Positions 33,904-43,123 of a DNA stretch of 64,000 nucleotides are shown here, piece after piece (the stretch's first letter is position 1; each line of letters starts with the position of its first letter). The translations under genes were made by a program, and so were the position numbers. The stretch comes from an uncultured Ruminococcus sp. GTDB taxonomy: Bacteria > Bacillota > Clostridia > Oscillospirales > Ruminococcaceae. The stretch is taken from positions 78,495 to 142,494 of the forward strand of contig UQDR01000001.1 in the NCBI GenBank assembly GCA_900539835.1, read 5' to 3'. A model generated the notes under the pieces. That model had not been told where the DNA came from. It saw nothing but the letters and a program-made list of their open reading frames with translations, and ran no database searches.

Positions 33904-34623
33904 ATGATAATAGATATGCACTCACATATTTTGCCCGGAATTGACGATGGGGCAAGAACAGTTGAGGAATCGTTACAGCTTCTTGATTCTTTTGTTGAGA
34001 ACGGTACAGATATAGTAGTTGCCACACCTCATTTTTATTGTAAAGATCAAAGCATCAATAGTTTTATAGAGAAACGCAATGCCGCATATGAAAAGCTTAA
34101 ACCGCATTTAAAAGCTGAACATCCTCAAATTATTTTGGGCGCTGAGGTATTATACAGTCCAATTCTTGCAGGCAATGAGGACATATCGAAGCTTACAATT
34201 CAGGGAACGGATTTTATCTTATTTGAAATGCCCTATCAGAAGCTTACCGCTGATATGATAAACAATGTTTCAAAAATTGCAAATTCTATGGATGTAAAGC
34301 TTTTGATTGCTCACATCGAACGATATTTGCATTTTACTTCTTTTTCTGAATTATCAGAACTTATGGATTTAGATGTTCTCGGACAGATAAACATTAAGTC
34401 GCTTATGAAATCTTCTTCAAAAAGGGCTTGTTTTAAATTAATAAAAAAAGGCTATGTTCACGCACTTGGATCTGATTATCACAGGATTGATAAGCCGGTT
34501 TCGCATGTTGTAGATGCATTTGAAATCCTGGATAAAAAATTCGGAAATGGTTATACAAATCATTTGATAAAAAATGAAGTTCATATACTTAAAAATGACA
34601 GCTTAGAGTATTTCTACAGATGA
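33904..34623 (+). CDS. CpsB/YwqE-family PHP tyrosine phosphatase
   Basis: This 239-residue PHP-fold metal-dependent phosphatase resembles CpsB/CapC/YwqE, which dephosphorylate bacterial tyrosine kinases that control capsule synthesis. Metal ligands are in MIIDMHSHILPGIDDGA, VATPHFY, the Glu of LGAEVLYSP, IAHIERY and ALGSDYHR. The partner kinase and a capsule cluster are not adjacent, although an ABC glycan exporter is in the window at 49-51 kb. It could be a general PHP phosphatase. Confidence 0.88.
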   Translation: MIIDMHSHILPGIDDGARTVEESLQLLDSFVENGTDIVVATPHFYCKDQSINSFIEKRNAAYEKLKPHLKAEHPQIILGAEVLYSPILAGNEDISKLTIQGTDFILFEMPYQKLTADMINNVSKIANSMDVKLLIAHIERYLHFTSFSELSELMDLDVLGQINIKSLMKSSSKRACFKLIKKGYVHALGSDYHRIDKPVSHVVDAFEILDKKFGNGYTNHLIKNEVHILKNDSLEYFYR

Positions 34624-34661
34624 TAATTCATAATAAATTTACATCTTAATTTCTACAACTG

Positions 34662-34690
34662 TTGACATAACTTTTATACTGTTGTATAAT
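34662..34690 (+). promoter_or_regulatory. Promoter of metK
   Basis: Consensus TTGACA (34662-34667) and consensus TATAAT (34685-34690) with a 17-base spacer lie just ahead of the SAM riboswitch. Confidence 0.8.
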
Positions 34691-34714
34691 AATAATGCTA
34701 AAATTAAATAGCCT

Positions 34715-34857
34715 TATCAAGAGTGGTGGAGGAACAGGTCCTTTGAAGCCCGGCAACCTAACGTATTTCTACAGTTAAGGTGCTAATTCCTGCGGTATTT
34801 TCCGAGAGATGAGGAATTTGTGAGAATTCAAGCGTTTCGGAACGGAACGCTTTTTTA
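34715..34857 (+). promoter_or_regulatory. SAM-I (S-box) riboswitch
   Basis: The aptamer shows the S-box landmarks in order: CTTATCAAGAGTGGTGGAGG, the GCCCGGCAACC core, GGTGCTAATTCC, and closing GAGAGATGAG. It is followed by a terminator hairpin AAGCGTTTCGGAACGGAACGCTTTTTT at 34830-34857. It should switch metK off when SAM is abundant. Confidence 0.95.
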
Positions 34858-34917
34858 TTTGGCTATTTTCTTATTAGGCATTTATTTTTTAGAATTATAA
34901 GAAAAGAGGTAGTTTAA

Positions 34918-36105
34918 ATGTCAAGATATGTATTTACTTCAGAATCAGTCACAGAAGGACATCCGGATAAAATATGCGACCAAATTTCAGACGCTGTGCT
35001 CGACGCTATGCTTTCTCAGGACCCGATGTCAAGAGTTGCATGTGAAACCGTTACCACAACCGGTATGGTAATGTGTATGGGTGAAATTACAACAAATGCT
35101 TCTGTGGATATTCCTCAAATAGTCAGAGATACTGTTGTTGAAATTGGATATGACCGTGCTAAGTATGGTTTTGACGGTCACACATGTGCCGTTTTCACAA
35201 CAATCGACAAACAGTCTCCCGACATCGCAATGGGCGTTGATAACGCTCTTGAGGGACGTGAAGAAAATGAAAATGATACAGGTGCCGGAGATCAGGGCAT
35301 CATGTTTGGATATGCATGCGATGAAACACCTGAGCTTATGCCTATGCCAATTTCATTGGCTCACAAGCTTGCAATGAAGCTTACTGAAGTCAGAAAAAAT
35401 GGTACGCTTCCATATCTTCGTCCTGACGGAAAAACACAGATAACTGTTGAATATGAAGATGGGAAACCAGTTAGAGTTGACACAGTTGTCGTATCTTCGC
35501 AGCATGATGACGCAGTTTCTCTTGATCAGATAAGAGAAGACATTATTAATTACGTTGTAAAAGCAGTTATACCATCAAATTTGTTAGATGACGAAACCCG
35601 ATATTTTATAAACCCGACAGGCAGATTTGTTGTCGGCGGACCACAGGGCGACAGCGGACTTACAGGAAGAAAAATTATTGTTGATACTTACGGTGGATAT
35701 GCCCGTCATGGCGGCGGAGCTTTTTCAGGAAAAGATCCGACAAAGGTTGACCGCTCAGCAACATATGCTGCAAGGTACGTAGCAAAGAACATTGTTGCAG
35801 CAGGTCTTGCGAAAAAGTGTGAAGTTGAACTTGCTTATGCTATCGGTGTTGCAAATCCGGTATCAATTTCTATTTCAATCGACACTTTTGGTACAGGAAG
35901 TTATACCGATGAGCAAATTGCAAAAGCTGTGGAAAAGGTATTTGACCTTAGACCGGCGGCAATTATCAGAGATTTAGAATTAAGAAAGCCTCAATATAAA
36001 GCTCTTGCAGCTTATGGGCATATGGGACGTGAAGATTTAGGGGTTGCTTGGGAAAAGACAGACCGAACCGAACAGATGATTGACGCCTTAAAACAATTAA
36101 GTTAA
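34918..36105 (+). CDS. metK: S-adenosylmethionine synthetase
   Basis: MetK makes SAM from methionine and ATP. The 395 residues include TSESVTEGHPDKICDQISDA, GAGDQGIMFGYA, the GPQGDSGLTGRKII segment and GGGAFSGKDPTKVDRSA, all diagnostic. It is monocistronic, under an upstream SAM-I riboswitch, and ends in a strong terminator shared with addB. Confidence 0.98.
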   Translation: MSRYVFTSESVTEGHPDKICDQISDAVLDAMLSQDPMSRVACETVTTTGMVMCMGEITTNASVDIPQIVRDTVVEIGYDRAKYGFDGHTCAVFTTIDKQSPDIAMGVDNALEGREENENDTGAGDQGIMFGYACDETPELMPMPISLAHKLAMKLTEVRKNGTLPYLRPDGKTQITVEYEDGKPVRVDTVVVSSQHDDAVSLDQIREDIINYVVKAVIPSNLLDDETRYFINPTGRFVVGGPQGDSGLTGRKIIVDTYGGYARHGGGAFSGKDPTKVDRSATYAARYVAKNIVAAGLAKKCEVELAYAIGVANPVSISISIDTFGTGSYTDEQIAKAVEKVFDLRPAAIIRDLELRKPQYKALAAYGHMGREDLGVAWEKTDRTEQMIDALKQLS

Positions 36106-36108
36106 TGC

Positions 36109-36146
36109 AAAAAAGTGATAATGCCATTTGACATTATCACTTTTTT
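36109..36146. terminator. Bidirectional terminator between metK and addB
   Basis: AAAAAAGTGATAATG and CATTATCACTTTTTT form a 15-base-pair stem around an eight-base loop. It ends metK on the plus strand and overlaps the addB stop codon region on the minus strand. Confidence 0.85.
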
Positions 36147-39100
36147 ATATCTTTGAATTAATGATATCATTTATTTTTTCGTTAAGCTTATCTATATCAG
36201 ATTTTTCAGCTTTTCTCGGATTTTTTGGTGATGAATTACCGCATATGCTCCAGTAATCACAATAGGTACAGGTAAGAGATTTAGAAGTTTCTATGGGATC
36301 TGCAAGAATCTCACCGCACTTTAGTTTATCAGCCATTTCATATAGCTTCATTAATGCAAACTGCTCTAAACCAAGGAAATATTCTTCACTTACCGGCTTT
36401 TTACCGTTACCGCTTATTTCACCTTTTGATGTAAATTTAAAAGGTGTAAAAGCACCGGAGAATCTTTTATTAAGAGCTTTTAAAGTGAATTCGTTTTCGA
36501 CCATGATTCCATCAGGCTTATATGTGGATGCACGTTTTCTTACAAGCTCTTCATCCAAGCTTTCCCCGTTTTTCAAAATTTCAATTTCCTCAGGAGTAAA
36601 CCCGGCTTTTATGAAATTAATATGCGAATAAAGTATAGCTGACGGCTTTAACGTTCCATTCTGATTTAAATCGTTTTTTCTTTGAGTAACAGCAAGCAGA
36701 TAAATTAACATCTGCAAATTCAAGCCGTTATAAATCTCTTCAAGCCTCAATGTTATATCACCGGTTTTATAGTCCACTATTCTAATATACTGTTCTCCGC
36801 TTTGAGATGTAAATATATCAGCACGATCGATACTTCCCCGAATATTAATTTTTATTTCCTCATCAAGCTTCAGCTGCAATATACTTTCGCCGCTGTCTTT
36901 AGTTAGATTATATTCAAATGCCTCCGGAACAAAAAGAGAATCTGTTAACTCCGTTTGAATATTTTTAACAGCAAAGAACGCAGAATCTTCAAGCCGTTTC
37001 ATTGCGGCATTAAAGGAAGCTGTTTTACCGAAATCACCGCCCATGTGTTCATTAGCATAATTAATAAATTCTTCGTGAATGCGTTCCTTTATTATTTTAT
37101 CTGACAGTTGAGGAAAATCATTATTATATACTTTTTTATCATTTTCAACCTTTATACTCATAATTTTTTCAAAACAGCTATGAATTAAATTGCCTGTATT
37201 CATAGGATTTATTTCTACAGGAATAGGAGCCTTCAGTTTCAAACCGTATTTACAATAATAAGAAAAAGGACATGAATAATAATCCTTAACTCTTGTAGCT
37301 GACAAATTCATATCGTGGCTAAAAAACAGTTTTTCAGCCATTTCGTCTGATAATTTATGCTCTTGTTTTTTGGAAGCAGAATTAACATAGTTAAGCTTTG
37401 ATTCATAAAAGTCAGAACATTTTAAAGACTCACGTATTGCAGCAATAAGAGAATTTCTATCGCTTGATTTTTCAAGATACTTATAAAAAGCGGTTCTATA
37501 TGAGGTACAAAAAAAGTCAATCGGTATATCCTGAATTTTACTTTCCATATCGCCAAACATTCGTTTAAGCATAGGAACTACAACAGACGGAAGCTTTGCC
37601 GTGCCCTGAAAATCCGATTCTGAATATGTAACATAAAGCTTGTCCGTAGGCATAGTAAGGGCAAGATATACATTAAGCCTTTCTCTCTCAATTTGACGCA
37701 TTGCACTGCTTGATACATTAAGCTTCAATTGTTCGAGTTTTTTCTTATCACTGTGAGTCAACAAACAGCTGTTATTAATATCTGATGGAAATACTCCGGA
37801 ATTAGTCTCCATAACAAATGCAATTTTAACATCTGATAGTCTTGAGTGGTTTGTAGATGCAATTCTGACGCAGTCAACAGTTTGAGGAGGCTTAGAAACA
37901 CTCATTTCGGAAATCATCAAATTGAAAATATCACTGAACTCCCTCAAGGATATTTTTTCATCGTCAAATCTGCTATAAATAGCAGATACAGCTGACAGTA
38001 CAGTTTTCCAAAGCTGTTTATACTCTCTTGCAAGCTCAAAGTCCTTTTCATTATCTGAACTTGCTGTTTTAATTTTAGAAAACATCTGCTGCGATAATTT
38101 GATTTTGTCCAAGAAATTAAATAATGCAAGACAAATATCCTGAGAGGAAGCATTTTTGCAGGAATCTTTAAATTCAGACAAAGGTTCAATAATTCTTATT
38201 CTGGTTTCATTTATCCTTGCTAAATTGCTGTCACTGTCAGCAGGAGCTGTAAATTCACTTTCCCACATATTCCCGTCTACATTCCAAGTAATGCAGTAAT
38301 TTTCAATATCACAAATGTCATAATCAAGGAAATCAGACAGGGGTGATTTTATATATCTGAGTAATTTTTCAGTATTCCAATTTCTCGTGATAATACAGTC
38401 AAAAATACTTTTCAAATATAGTACCAGAGCAGACTGCCCTGCACCTTTACTATAATCAATAAAACATGGGATATCATAACGTTCAAAAGTTCCCTCTAAA
38501 ACCGATGCGGTCTCATGGATATTACCTAAAATCACAGCAATATCTTTATATTTATAATTTTCTTCTCTTACAAGTCTTGATATTTCAGAACAAACATACT
38601 CTGTTTCTTCATAAATATCTGTTCCGGATAAAATTTTTATATTCTCACTTTTGTTAAATTCAGAAGGTTTATTAAAATAAAGATTTTCATCTAAATGTTC
38701 TATTTCACATGAACAGCGGTTTTCTGCTGCTTTCAGTTCGATTTCATCAATTCCTAGATTTTTAGACATTGCAATATTTTTGAGATTCTGTGCGGTTCGT
38801 ATGGTTTGAGCAAAAGGAGATTGGTTAGTTCTTGATTTATTTTCATGAGAAATAATCAAAGATACTGTTATTTGCGCTGCTTGTTTTAACATACAGTCAA
38901 TCAGTTTAAGCTCATCAACAGAAAAATCTGAAAATGAATCTATGAATATAAATTTATCTTTAAAAAAATCATTTTTATTGGCTAATTCACAGCATTCCCC
39001 CAAAGCCGTCAAGGAATCTTTTAAACCAGCTTTATCAAGTTCATCTAAATAAAACTCATATAATCTTGACATATCATAAAGCTTTGACTGCAAAGATCCA

Positions 39101-39537
39101 TCTGATTTTTCAGACGCAACTCTGAGATCTTCCGGTGATATTCCGGATTGAACAAAATCGGTGACTAAATCAATTGAATCACTAATGAAAGAAGATTTTT
39201 TTAAAGACTTTTCGTAAAATTTAACATCACCTGTTGCTTTTAGACGTTTAACTGCCTTATACATGGTTATTATCTTAGCATTATCATCGGCAGTTTCCTT
39301 TGAATTTCTGCCATATTTCTTGGACAATAATTCTGCCAGTCTATTAAAACCAACTGTTTGTATTTTATTAAATGCCTTTGCTCCCAAGGCATAATATAGT
39401 TTTTTATCATATTCAAATGAAAACTGATCGGGAATTATTACAAGTATATCCATATCAGCATCAGAGGCTTGCTTAATCAAATTTATAAATAGTTCTTCTC
39501 TTTCACTGTGAGTTCCGCCGGAAACCAATTTAAGCAT
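36145..39537 (-). CDS. addB: ATP-dependent helicase/deoxyribonuclease subunit B (AddB)
   Basis: AddB is part of the AddAB complex that resects double-strand breaks for recombination. I start it at the ATG at 39537 after GGAGG (1130 residues), because the longer open frame lacks family sequence. The C-terminal nuclease domain has the iron-sulfur cysteines in YYSCPFSYYC and CTYCDYWSIC, and the RecB-type nuclease motif RIVDYKTGD. The N-terminal Walker A expected in AddB is degenerate here: MLKLVSGGTHSEREELFI has no GK(S/T). No addA gene is adjacent, which is unusual. AddB subunits that have lost ATP binding are known (RexB-like). Confidence 0.88.
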   Translation of the reverse strand: MLKLVSGGTHSEREELFINLIKQASDADMDILVIIPDQFSFEYDKKLYYALGAKAFNKIQTVGFNRLAELLSKKYGRNSKETADDNAKIITMYKAVKRLKATGDVKFYEKSLKKSSFISDSIDLVTDFVQSGISPEDLRVASEKSDGSLQSKLYDMSRLYEFYLDELDKAGLKDSLTALGECCELANKNDFFKDKFIFIDSFSDFSVDELKLIDCMLKQAAQITVSLIISHENKSRTNQSPFAQTIRTAQNLKNIAMSKNLGIDEIELKAAENRCSCEIEHLDENLYFNKPSEFNKSENIKILSGTDIYEETEYVCSEISRLVREENYKYKDIAVILGNIHETASVLEGTFERYDIPCFIDYSKGAGQSALVLYLKSIFDCIITRNWNTEKLLRYIKSPLSDFLDYDICDIENYCITWNVDGNMWESEFTAPADSDSNLARINETRIRIIEPLSEFKDSCKNASSQDICLALFNFLDKIKLSQQMFSKIKTASSDNEKDFELAREYKQLWKTVLSAVSAIYSRFDDEKISLREFSDIFNLMISEMSVSKPPQTVDCVRIASTNHSRLSDVKIAFVMETNSGVFPSDINNSCLLTHSDKKKLEQLKLNVSSSAMRQIERERLNVYLALTMPTDKLYVTYSESDFQGTAKLPSVVVPMLKRMFGDMESKIQDIPIDFFCTSYRTAFYKYLEKSSDRNSLIAAIRESLKCSDFYESKLNYVNSASKKQEHKLSDEMAEKLFFSHDMNLSATRVKDYYSCPFSYYCKYGLKLKAPIPVEINPMNTGNLIHSCFEKIMSIKVENDKKVYNNDFPQLSDKIIKERIHEEFINYANEHMGGDFGKTASFNAAMKRLEDSAFFAVKNIQTELTDSLFVPEAFEYNLTKDSGESILQLKLDEEIKINIRGSIDRADIFTSQSGEQYIRIVDYKTGDITLRLEEIYNGLNLQMLIYLLAVTQRKNDLNQNGTLKPSAILYSHINFIKAGFTPEEIEILKNGESLDEELVRKRASTYKPDGIMVENEFTLKALNKRFSGAFTPFKFTSKGEISGNGKKPVSEEYFLGLEQFALMKLYEMADKLKCGEILADPIETSKSLTCTYCDYWSICGNSSPKNPRKAEKSDIDKLNEKINDIINSKI

Positions 39538-39625
39538 CGCATTTAACCTCCAATCAACAATATAATATACAAAATATATTTTATCATGTAAATCAATCAA
39601 AGTCAAATGCAATACAGGTATAACA

Positions 39626-39865
39626 TTATTTAAACAAATCAGCAAGTATTTCAAAAATCTTAAATGAATATTTTACATCATTATCATTTTCAATAATTGA
39701 GACTTTTTCTTTTTCGTTGTTTGATGTAATTGAATATCCTAAAGAAAATCCGGGGAAAAACATTGAATATTTCTGAATGTCTTCTTTATCAGCTGAACTA
39801 AAAAATGCAGAGAATAAAAATGTCAAGCATAATGCAGATACAACTGCTTTTTGTAATTTTGTCAT
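39626..39865 (-). CDS. Small exported protein of unknown function
   Basis: The 79-residue product begins with a clear signal-peptide-like segment (Lys4 and Lys6, then hydrophobic residues 8-23 ending in SAFFSSA). A hydrophilic mature part of about 55 residues follows, with FFPGFSLGYSI and an acidic-to-hydrophobic tail. I do not recognise a family. GGAGGG lies eight bases upstream of the ATG and is partly buried in a long-range hairpin. It lies between metH and addB. Confidence 0.55.
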   Translation of the reverse strand: MTKLQKAVVSALCLTFLFSAFFSSADKEDIQKYSMFFPGFSLGYSITSNNEKEKVSIIENDNDVKYSFKIFEILADLFK

Positions 39866-39932
39866 AAAAAAATCCCTCCATTATAACTGTCTTAAACCTT
39901 TTTTCTTCTGACTAATTATGGACGGGATTTTT
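39866..39932 (-). promoter_or_regulatory. Long-loop hairpin that buries the ribosome binding site of the small exported protein
   Basis: On the minus strand AAAAATCCCGTCCAT-type sequence after metH pairs with ATGGAGGGATTTTT just before the start codon at 39865, with one bulge and a loop of about 38 bases. The stem contains the GGAGG site and is followed by a T run. It can act as the metH terminator, as a translational mask, or both. Confidence 0.45.
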
Positions 39933-39950
39933 TCAATTTATTCAATTATT

Positions 39951-42329
39951 TTAATTTGGATAATATTTTTCAAAAACATTTTTAGCAATATCACAGGATT
40001 CTTTAGCGTCTTTCGCATAAAAATCAGCTCCGATTTTTTCAGCATATTCAGGTGTCAGGACAGCACCGCCCACCATTATTTTGCAATCAACATTATTATC
40101 ATGCAGCAACGCTATAGTTTTTTCCATGCTAACTAATGTTGTTGTCATTAATGCAGACAGTCCGATAAGATGAACATCATTTTCAACAGCACAATCTACA
40201 ACAGCTTGGTAGTCAACATCTTTCCCCAAATCAATTACCTCATATCCGTAGTTCTCAAGAAGAACCTTCACTATATTTTTTCCGATATCATGAATATCAC
40301 CTTTAACAGTTGCAACAATTATTTTTCCTTTTGAAACAGACTTTTCACCTGTTTGTGCAAAATGATTTTTGATAACTTCAAAACAAGCCTGTGCAACCCC
40401 GGCGGTTAAAATCAATTGAGGTAAAAATATTTTCCCTGTTTCAAACTCAGAACCTGCTTTATCTAAAGCAGGAATAAGAATTTCATTGATAATATCCATC
40501 GGATCATGTTTTTTCAGCAAATCGGTCGTTAAGCGTGCACCTTCGCTTTTTAAACCGTTTTCCAAAGCATATGGCAAATCCACTTCTCTTTTTTCAGAAT
40601 TGTCACTTTTAGGTGCATCCGCTTTCGCATTACCATAATTAGCAATATACTCAACAGAATTTTTATCATATCCGGCAAGAAGATTATAAGATCTAACAGT
40701 TGCTGTCATAGCGTCTATATTAGGATTGATAATCGGTAAATCAAGACCTTTTGTAAGAGCCATCATTAAAAAGTTATGTGTAATAAGTTCTCGTTCAGGT
40801 AGTCCAAAGCTAATATTAGACACGCCCAGAACTGTTTTAAGACCCAATTCTTTTTTTACTCTTTCAACTGCATTAAGAGTTTGCATTGCCGCTTCCTGTT
40901 CTGCAGAAACTGTAAGAGTAAGACAATCAATATATATGTCTTCACGGCGTATGCCTAAAGCCAATGCACGATCTAAAATTTTCTTAGCTATATTAAATCT
41001 GCCTTCGGATGTTTTAGGTATTCCGTTTTCATCAAGGCAAAGTCCTACAACAGCTGCACCATACTTTTTAACTAATGGTAAAACTGTTTGAAGAGATTTT
41101 TCTTCACCGTTTACAGAATTGACAATAGGCTTACCGTTATACACTCTCAATGCGGCTTCAAGTACTTCCGGAATAGTAGAGTCAAGCTGAAGCGGTACAT
41201 CCGCAATACCCTGCAAAGCTTTCACTGCCTGCACCATCATATCCTGTTCATCAATTCCCGGTAAACCAACATTTACGTCCAGTATATCTGCTCCTGCATG
41301 AATTTGCTCAATGGCTTGTCCCAAGATATAATCGATATCACCTTCAAGCAAAGCGGCTTTAAAACGTTTCTTTCCTGTTGGATTAATTCTCTCACCGATT
41401 ATTCTCGGACGGTCAATAACCACTGTATTTGACGGACTGCAACAAGCAGCTGGGATTAAATGCTCTTTTTTAACGTACTTTTTATCTGAAAGAACATTTT
41501 TAAGTTCTTTTATAAAATCAGGGGTTGTGCCGCAGCATCCGCCAAAAATTTTTACACCTAACGGAATTAATTCTGACATGAGTTCTGCAAATTCATCAGG
41601 AGAAATATTGTATTCATTTGTAATCGGGTCAGGCAAACCTGCATTTGGTTTTACAACCAGTGGGAGATTAGTCCATTTACTTAACTCCTCTACTACAGGA
41701 TAAAGCTCAGCAGGTCCAAGTGAACAATTTACTCCAATAGCGTCAACTCCCAATCCCTCAAGAGTTAAAGCCATTGAACTAATAGAACATCCGGTAAAAG
41801 TTCTCATATTTTCTTCAAAAGTCATTGTACAGATTATTGGTTTATCTGAATTTTCCTTTGCTGCCAAAACTGCGGCTTTCAGCTCATACAAATCTGTCAT
41901 TGTTTCAAAAACAATTATATCACAGTTTTTACCTGCAATTATCTGTTCTTTAAAAATATCGTACGCATTTTCAAATGTTAATGTTCCTGTAGGTTCTAAA
42001 AGCTGTCCGATAGGACCGATATCTAAAGCTACAAGAGTTTCTGTATTACCGCAAGCTTTTCTTGCATTTGTAATTGCAGCATCTATCACTTCATCAACTG
42101 AATATCCGCAATCAGATAATTTATATCGATTGGCTCCGAAAGTATTAGCGTATATTATATCAGAACCGGAATCAATATACATACGGTGTATATCTATAAG
42201 CCACTGTGGTTTTTGAATATTAAGTACTTCAGGCGTCTCACCCATTTTTAATCCCATTGCCTGAAGCATTGTTCCCATTGCACCGTCAAGGCAAATAAAT
42301 TCATTTTTTAAAAGCTGTTTAAAATCCAC
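39951..42329 (-). CDS. metH: Cobalamin-dependent methionine synthase lacking the reactivation domain
   Basis: MetH methylates homocysteine from methyl-THF through cobalamin. I use the GTG at 42329, preceded by AGAGGTG, giving 792 residues. The domains in order are: homocysteine-binding barrel (LDGAMGTMLQAMG; zinc cysteines in GVNCSLGP and GGCCGTTPDF), pterin-binding barrel (IIGERINPTGKKRF), cobalamin cap, and the cobalamin domain with the DxHxxG motif in KGDIHDIGKNIV. The SAM-binding activation domain of the long E. coli type is missing and is encoded by the gene just upstream, with which it overlaps by 11 bases. Short MetH of this kind is known from Thermotoga and clostridia. Confidence 0.93.
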   Translation of the reverse strand: MDFKQLLKNEFICLDGAMGTMLQAMGLKMGETPEVLNIQKPQWLIDIHRMYIDSGSDIIYANTFGANRYKLSDCGYSVDEVIDAAITNARKACGNTETLVALDIGPIGQLLEPTGTLTFENAYDIFKEQIIAGKNCDIIVFETMTDLYELKAAVLAAKENSDKPIICTMTFEENMRTFTGCSISSMALTLEGLGVDAIGVNCSLGPAELYPVVEELSKWTNLPLVVKPNAGLPDPITNEYNISPDEFAELMSELIPLGVKIFGGCCGTTPDFIKELKNVLSDKKYVKKEHLIPAACCSPSNTVVIDRPRIIGERINPTGKKRFKAALLEGDIDYILGQAIEQIHAGADILDVNVGLPGIDEQDMMVQAVKALQGIADVPLQLDSTIPEVLEAALRVYNGKPIVNSVNGEEKSLQTVLPLVKKYGAAVVGLCLDENGIPKTSEGRFNIAKKILDRALALGIRREDIYIDCLTLTVSAEQEAAMQTLNAVERVKKELGLKTVLGVSNISFGLPERELITHNFLMMALTKGLDLPIINPNIDAMTATVRSYNLLAGYDKNSVEYIANYGNAKADAPKSDNSEKREVDLPYALENGLKSEGARLTTDLLKKHDPMDIINEILIPALDKAGSEFETGKIFLPQLILTAGVAQACFEVIKNHFAQTGEKSVSKGKIIVATVKGDIHDIGKNIVKVLLENYGYEVIDLGKDVDYQAVVDCAVENDVHLIGLSALMTTTLVSMEKTIALLHDNNVDCKIMVGGAVLTPEYAEKIGADFYAKDAKESCDIAKNVFEKYYPN

Positions 42330-42999
42330 AATGCTCACCTCTTTTTCTGTATTCACATCTATCCCGCATATTACAGCTGACACATCCACGTTTACCTTTT
42401 GAAATTTTATTTTTTGATATACCGATAACCGCAGTAACTGACTTTCTCGGTATTAAAATCAAACTCTCTGTACAATTTAATCCTATTCGCTTCTGAGCAT
42501 CCATAACTTTTAAAAATTCAGGCTGTATGGTTAATGGAAAATCCCCGTATCCCGGAGAAAATCTCCATGTAAAATTGTAGTCCGGTAAATTATTTTTAAT
42601 TTCAAGCTCTGCCTGATTACAAACTTGTTCCACGGCAGCAGACGCAAGGCAGTCAGTAATTACAGCTTTTGTCATATCAGCAGTTTCATATGCCCTTATT
42701 ATTTTATCAGCTTCTATTGAAGCAGTTGCACATAAAAGAATACATTTATCGCACTCACTCAAATGCAATTTTATATCACTTCCCTCAAAACGCAATGAAG
42801 TGCCTTTTACTGAAATGCCATTCTCATTCTTTTCAATATTAAAAACTTTATAGGTATACCTTGGTTTAATAGCCTTTAATAAAGCAGATTCGCATTCATC
42901 AATTAGTCTAATAACATTTTCATCGGGCTGTTTATTCCCATAGCCCATATATCTCATAGCTTCCGCACGATTAAGATGCAAAAGATCCAAAATAACCAT
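42319..42999 (-). CDS. Stand-alone methionine synthase activation-domain protein
   Basis: This protein of about 226 residues matches the MetH activation domain family (Met_synt_B12), with the SAM-binding motif in WRFSPGYGDFPLTIQPEFL and the LIPRKSVTAVIGIS strand. It should reductively reactivate the oxidised cobalamin of MetH. A tail of about 25 residues with CVSCNMRDRCEYRKRGEHC adds five cysteines that may bind a metal or cluster. The start is uncertain. I use the ATG at 42999, although GGAG is very close to it, because the sequence aligns with homologue N-termini; a TTG at 43011 is the alternative. It is co-transcribed with metH. Confidence 0.88.
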   Translation of the reverse strand: MVILDLLHLNRAEAMRYMGYGNKQPDENVIRLIDECESALLKAIKPRYTYKVFNIEKNENGISVKGTSLRFEGSDIKLHLSECDKCILLCATASIEADKIIRAYETADMTKAVITDCLASAAVEQVCNQAELEIKNNLPDYNFTWRFSPGYGDFPLTIQPEFLKVMDAQKRIGLNCTESLILIPRKSVTAVIGISKNKISKGKRGCVSCNMRDRCEYRKRGEHCGF

Positions 43000-43025
43000 C
43001 ACTCCGAACAAAAAAATATATCTTT

Positions 43026-43054
43026 ATTATATCACATATATAATGGAAATACAA
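43026..43054 (-). promoter_or_regulatory. Promoter of the metH operon
   Basis: On the minus strand TTGTAT (43054-43049) and TATAAT (43031-43026) are 17 bases apart, about 27 bases before the first gene. No SAM or cobalamin riboswitch fits in this short leader. Confidence 0.65.
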
Positions 43055-43082
43055 GTGAAAGCTGCTATCACACATAAAAACT

Positions 43083-43115
43083 AAAAAGCGCATGATAACT
43101 CATCATGCGCTTTTT
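43083..43115. terminator. Terminator of the Cys-rich protein gene
   Basis: AAAAAGCGCATGAT and ATCATGCGCTTTTT form a 14-base-pair stem with a tiny loop, eight bases after the stop codon at 43124. Confidence 0.85.
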
Positions 43116-43123
43116 AAGTATAA

